DNA from: JAZGER01 sp036480335
GTDB taxonomy: Bacteria; Pseudomonadota; Gammaproteobacteria; DSM-19610
Reading direction: 5' to 3'
Assembly: GCA_036480335.1 (NCBI GenBank)
Contig: JAZGGH010000071.1
Span: 1 to 7,182 of the forward strand
DNA length: 7,182 bases
Below the pieces are notes generated by a model that saw only the letters and a list, made by a program, of their open reading frames with translations, did not search any database and was not told where the DNA came from. Positions 7,101 to 7,182 of this stretch are shown here, piece after piece. A program made the position numbers and the translations under genes. The number at the start of each line of letters is the position of its first letter. Position 1 is the stretch's first letter.

Positions 7101-7182
7101 AGTAGTGGAATTATTGGAAACGGGATATACAGATTTCGCCGCAGTACACGACGAAGGAAAGTTTGACCATCCAGAACTGTGT
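4129..7182 (+). CDS. Very large secreted di-heme cytochrome c peroxidase/MauG-superfamily protein, 3' truncated by the window
   Basis: The frame is open for 1018 codons and runs off the window end. A Sec signal peptide has a long basic n-region (residues 1-19), a hydrophobic core (about 20-35) and a likely cut after SHA at residue 39, so the protein is periplasmic or secreted with covalent hemes. Heme site 1 is CASCH (C105, C108, H109) in the classic context MGKAAFYDMQVGGDGVQACA. Heme site 2 is CTVCH (C723, C726, H727). Between them lie family landmarks: RNTQTIQNTAYNQRSFTDGR (310-329), QALGPIESVLEM (376-387, E386 matching the catalytic Glu of CcpA) and FFALAIQSFEM (526-536). After heme 2 come LRNARFTGPHFHNGS (923-937) and FDHPEL (1012-1017), a motif usually near the end of such proteins. 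The spacing between hemes is 618 residues, far above the roughly 145 of CcpA. The position of the CcpA inter-heme Trp is T326, and that of the distal Met is Y948. Likely activity is peroxide reduction or a MauG- or rubber-oxygenase-like oxidation; the substrate cannot be told. Confidence 0.9.
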   Translation, partial: MNKKSIQKNSRKKLLMNKYINFAASLLLTTALGVTSSHAAPPLKTVGVPDINLLGLLDRQGGATGNTVANWGLPVTNPTMRIELQQMGKAAFYDMQVGGDGVQACASCHFTAGADNRKTDQMSPGLRRTAGGANDQFETPDMAHQLIMNLLPGGPNGTLSQADFGGAGSSRGLPVSEAAVIGAGATADSPVDGTPGLSVPLLGNLLGIAVDDVNDVVSSQGLRSVPFEGLHCLDGVASAISCDDPLATTFPAPNAGNSASPGRQDLGLLDTVVAGFDSAQGGDLGGGVFFNGFTAPAAGIPDTVGQVEPRNTQTIQNTAYNQRSFTDGRADLFFNGVNTLGFRDPASMVKVYTDQAAGTPIGEERMNLPFSSLASQALGPIESVLEMVGHIAGGSGRPNHNLGRKMVNATPLFNQNIACNDSLLGNSPIPGANTLHTGDASGGSDFINGFGGCAGGAGTFSRGLTTTYNTMIELIFHERFWGDGSGDEVCLTAPSFDTVVDLVANPSACDIGSANRTLKEINFPMFFALAIQSFEMTQFTENTITDLLAGNIESCPDPVAGGPGCVDLGTGNVGTVITNGNGRNAKVVDIGLPFPANGNRAGGLVGVGLTLEECIELVALNNSAVQEGVATDLCTLKYAQFLHPKSEAGTEAGLAPHQPTGGQGGSIPAGAPIGGCPANTPALGLFNYNNGDMPNGDNCRNAQATLLNIDEGDGRFNAGATGCTVCHFNPERTGATVSATTGFGAPPPEPFIPPGQLRREEPPALTERMVKFDAGIAIYDAGFYNIAVRPTAEDLGVGAPIFSSPVSTDGKIPLSIAELKKRIASGVLGTSFDPGTIVDIGATINNGIGPGLLQLPTSMVANGQGVDDFTPVPFQLTLACGPGLVGGGNGQGEPNNNPNVNCDPNILVNEFILRNGAVKAPGLRNARFTGPHFHNGSKMNLRQVFDFYKGIGDLVNPTFGFPNLNLANLDAGLRIIQLDPIAAVSDSRESAVVELLETGYTDFAAVHDEGKFDHPELC

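Noticed and set aside
4129..7182. Assignment of the di-heme protein as a rubber oxygenase (RoxA/RoxB) or as CcpA
   Set aside because: It shares the superfamily but is much longer than RoxA (about 680 residues) and CcpA (about 330), with different heme spacing; no specific substrate can be claimed.
1..7182. CRISPR array, rRNA genes, transposase or integrase genes
   Set aside because: No regularly spaced direct repeats, rRNA-like sequence or transposase motifs were seen on either strand.

Overview
The window looks like chromosomal DNA of a Gram-negative proteobacterium, most likely a gammaproteobacterium of moderate GC content. The reasons are a Sec-exported periplasmic di-heme peroxidase-type cytochrome c, a six-helix membrane hybrid histidine kinase whose H-box reads SHDLRQPL, a NarL/FixJ response regulator, and a palindromic repeat with ATTCCC...GGGAAT cores of the kind scattered through proteobacterial genomes. 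I cannot name a genus.

Layout. Positions 1-551 hold no gene that I can support, only short hairpins and the AT-rich promoter side of the next gene. Positions 552-1214 (+) encode a NarL/FixJ-type response regulator. It converges, across a 73-bp gap with a weak terminator, on a hybrid sensor kinase at 1288-3078 (-). The kinase has six predicted membrane helices, then HisKA, HATPase and a C-terminal receiver domain. The two probably work as a signalling pair although they are not co-directional. Just upstream of the kinase start lies a 142-bp, almost perfectly palindromic MITE/REP-like element (3108-3249).

Positions 3250-4128 are a long intergenic region. It contains two small dyads, a very AT-rich 279-bp block bounded by perfect 17-bp inverted repeats (3559-3837), a patch of coding-like sequence with no start codon (3855-4052), and an 18-codon leader-like ORF (4070-4126) that stops 2 nt before the next gene.

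From 4129 to the window end runs one uninterrupted (+) reading frame of at least 1018 codons, cut by the window edge. It encodes an unusually large secreted member of the di-heme cytochrome c peroxidase/MauG superfamily. The two CXXCH heme sites are 618 residues apart, against about 145 in classical CcpA. The family landmarks appear in the expected order with large insertions between them. The inter-heme Trp position is Thr, the distal ligand position of the second heme is Tyr as in MauG, and the 14 non-heme cysteines before the last visible residue fall into seven close pairs. The kinase and the cytochrome are transcribed divergently from the 1050-bp intergenic region, so the two-component system could control the cytochrome; that is inference from position only.
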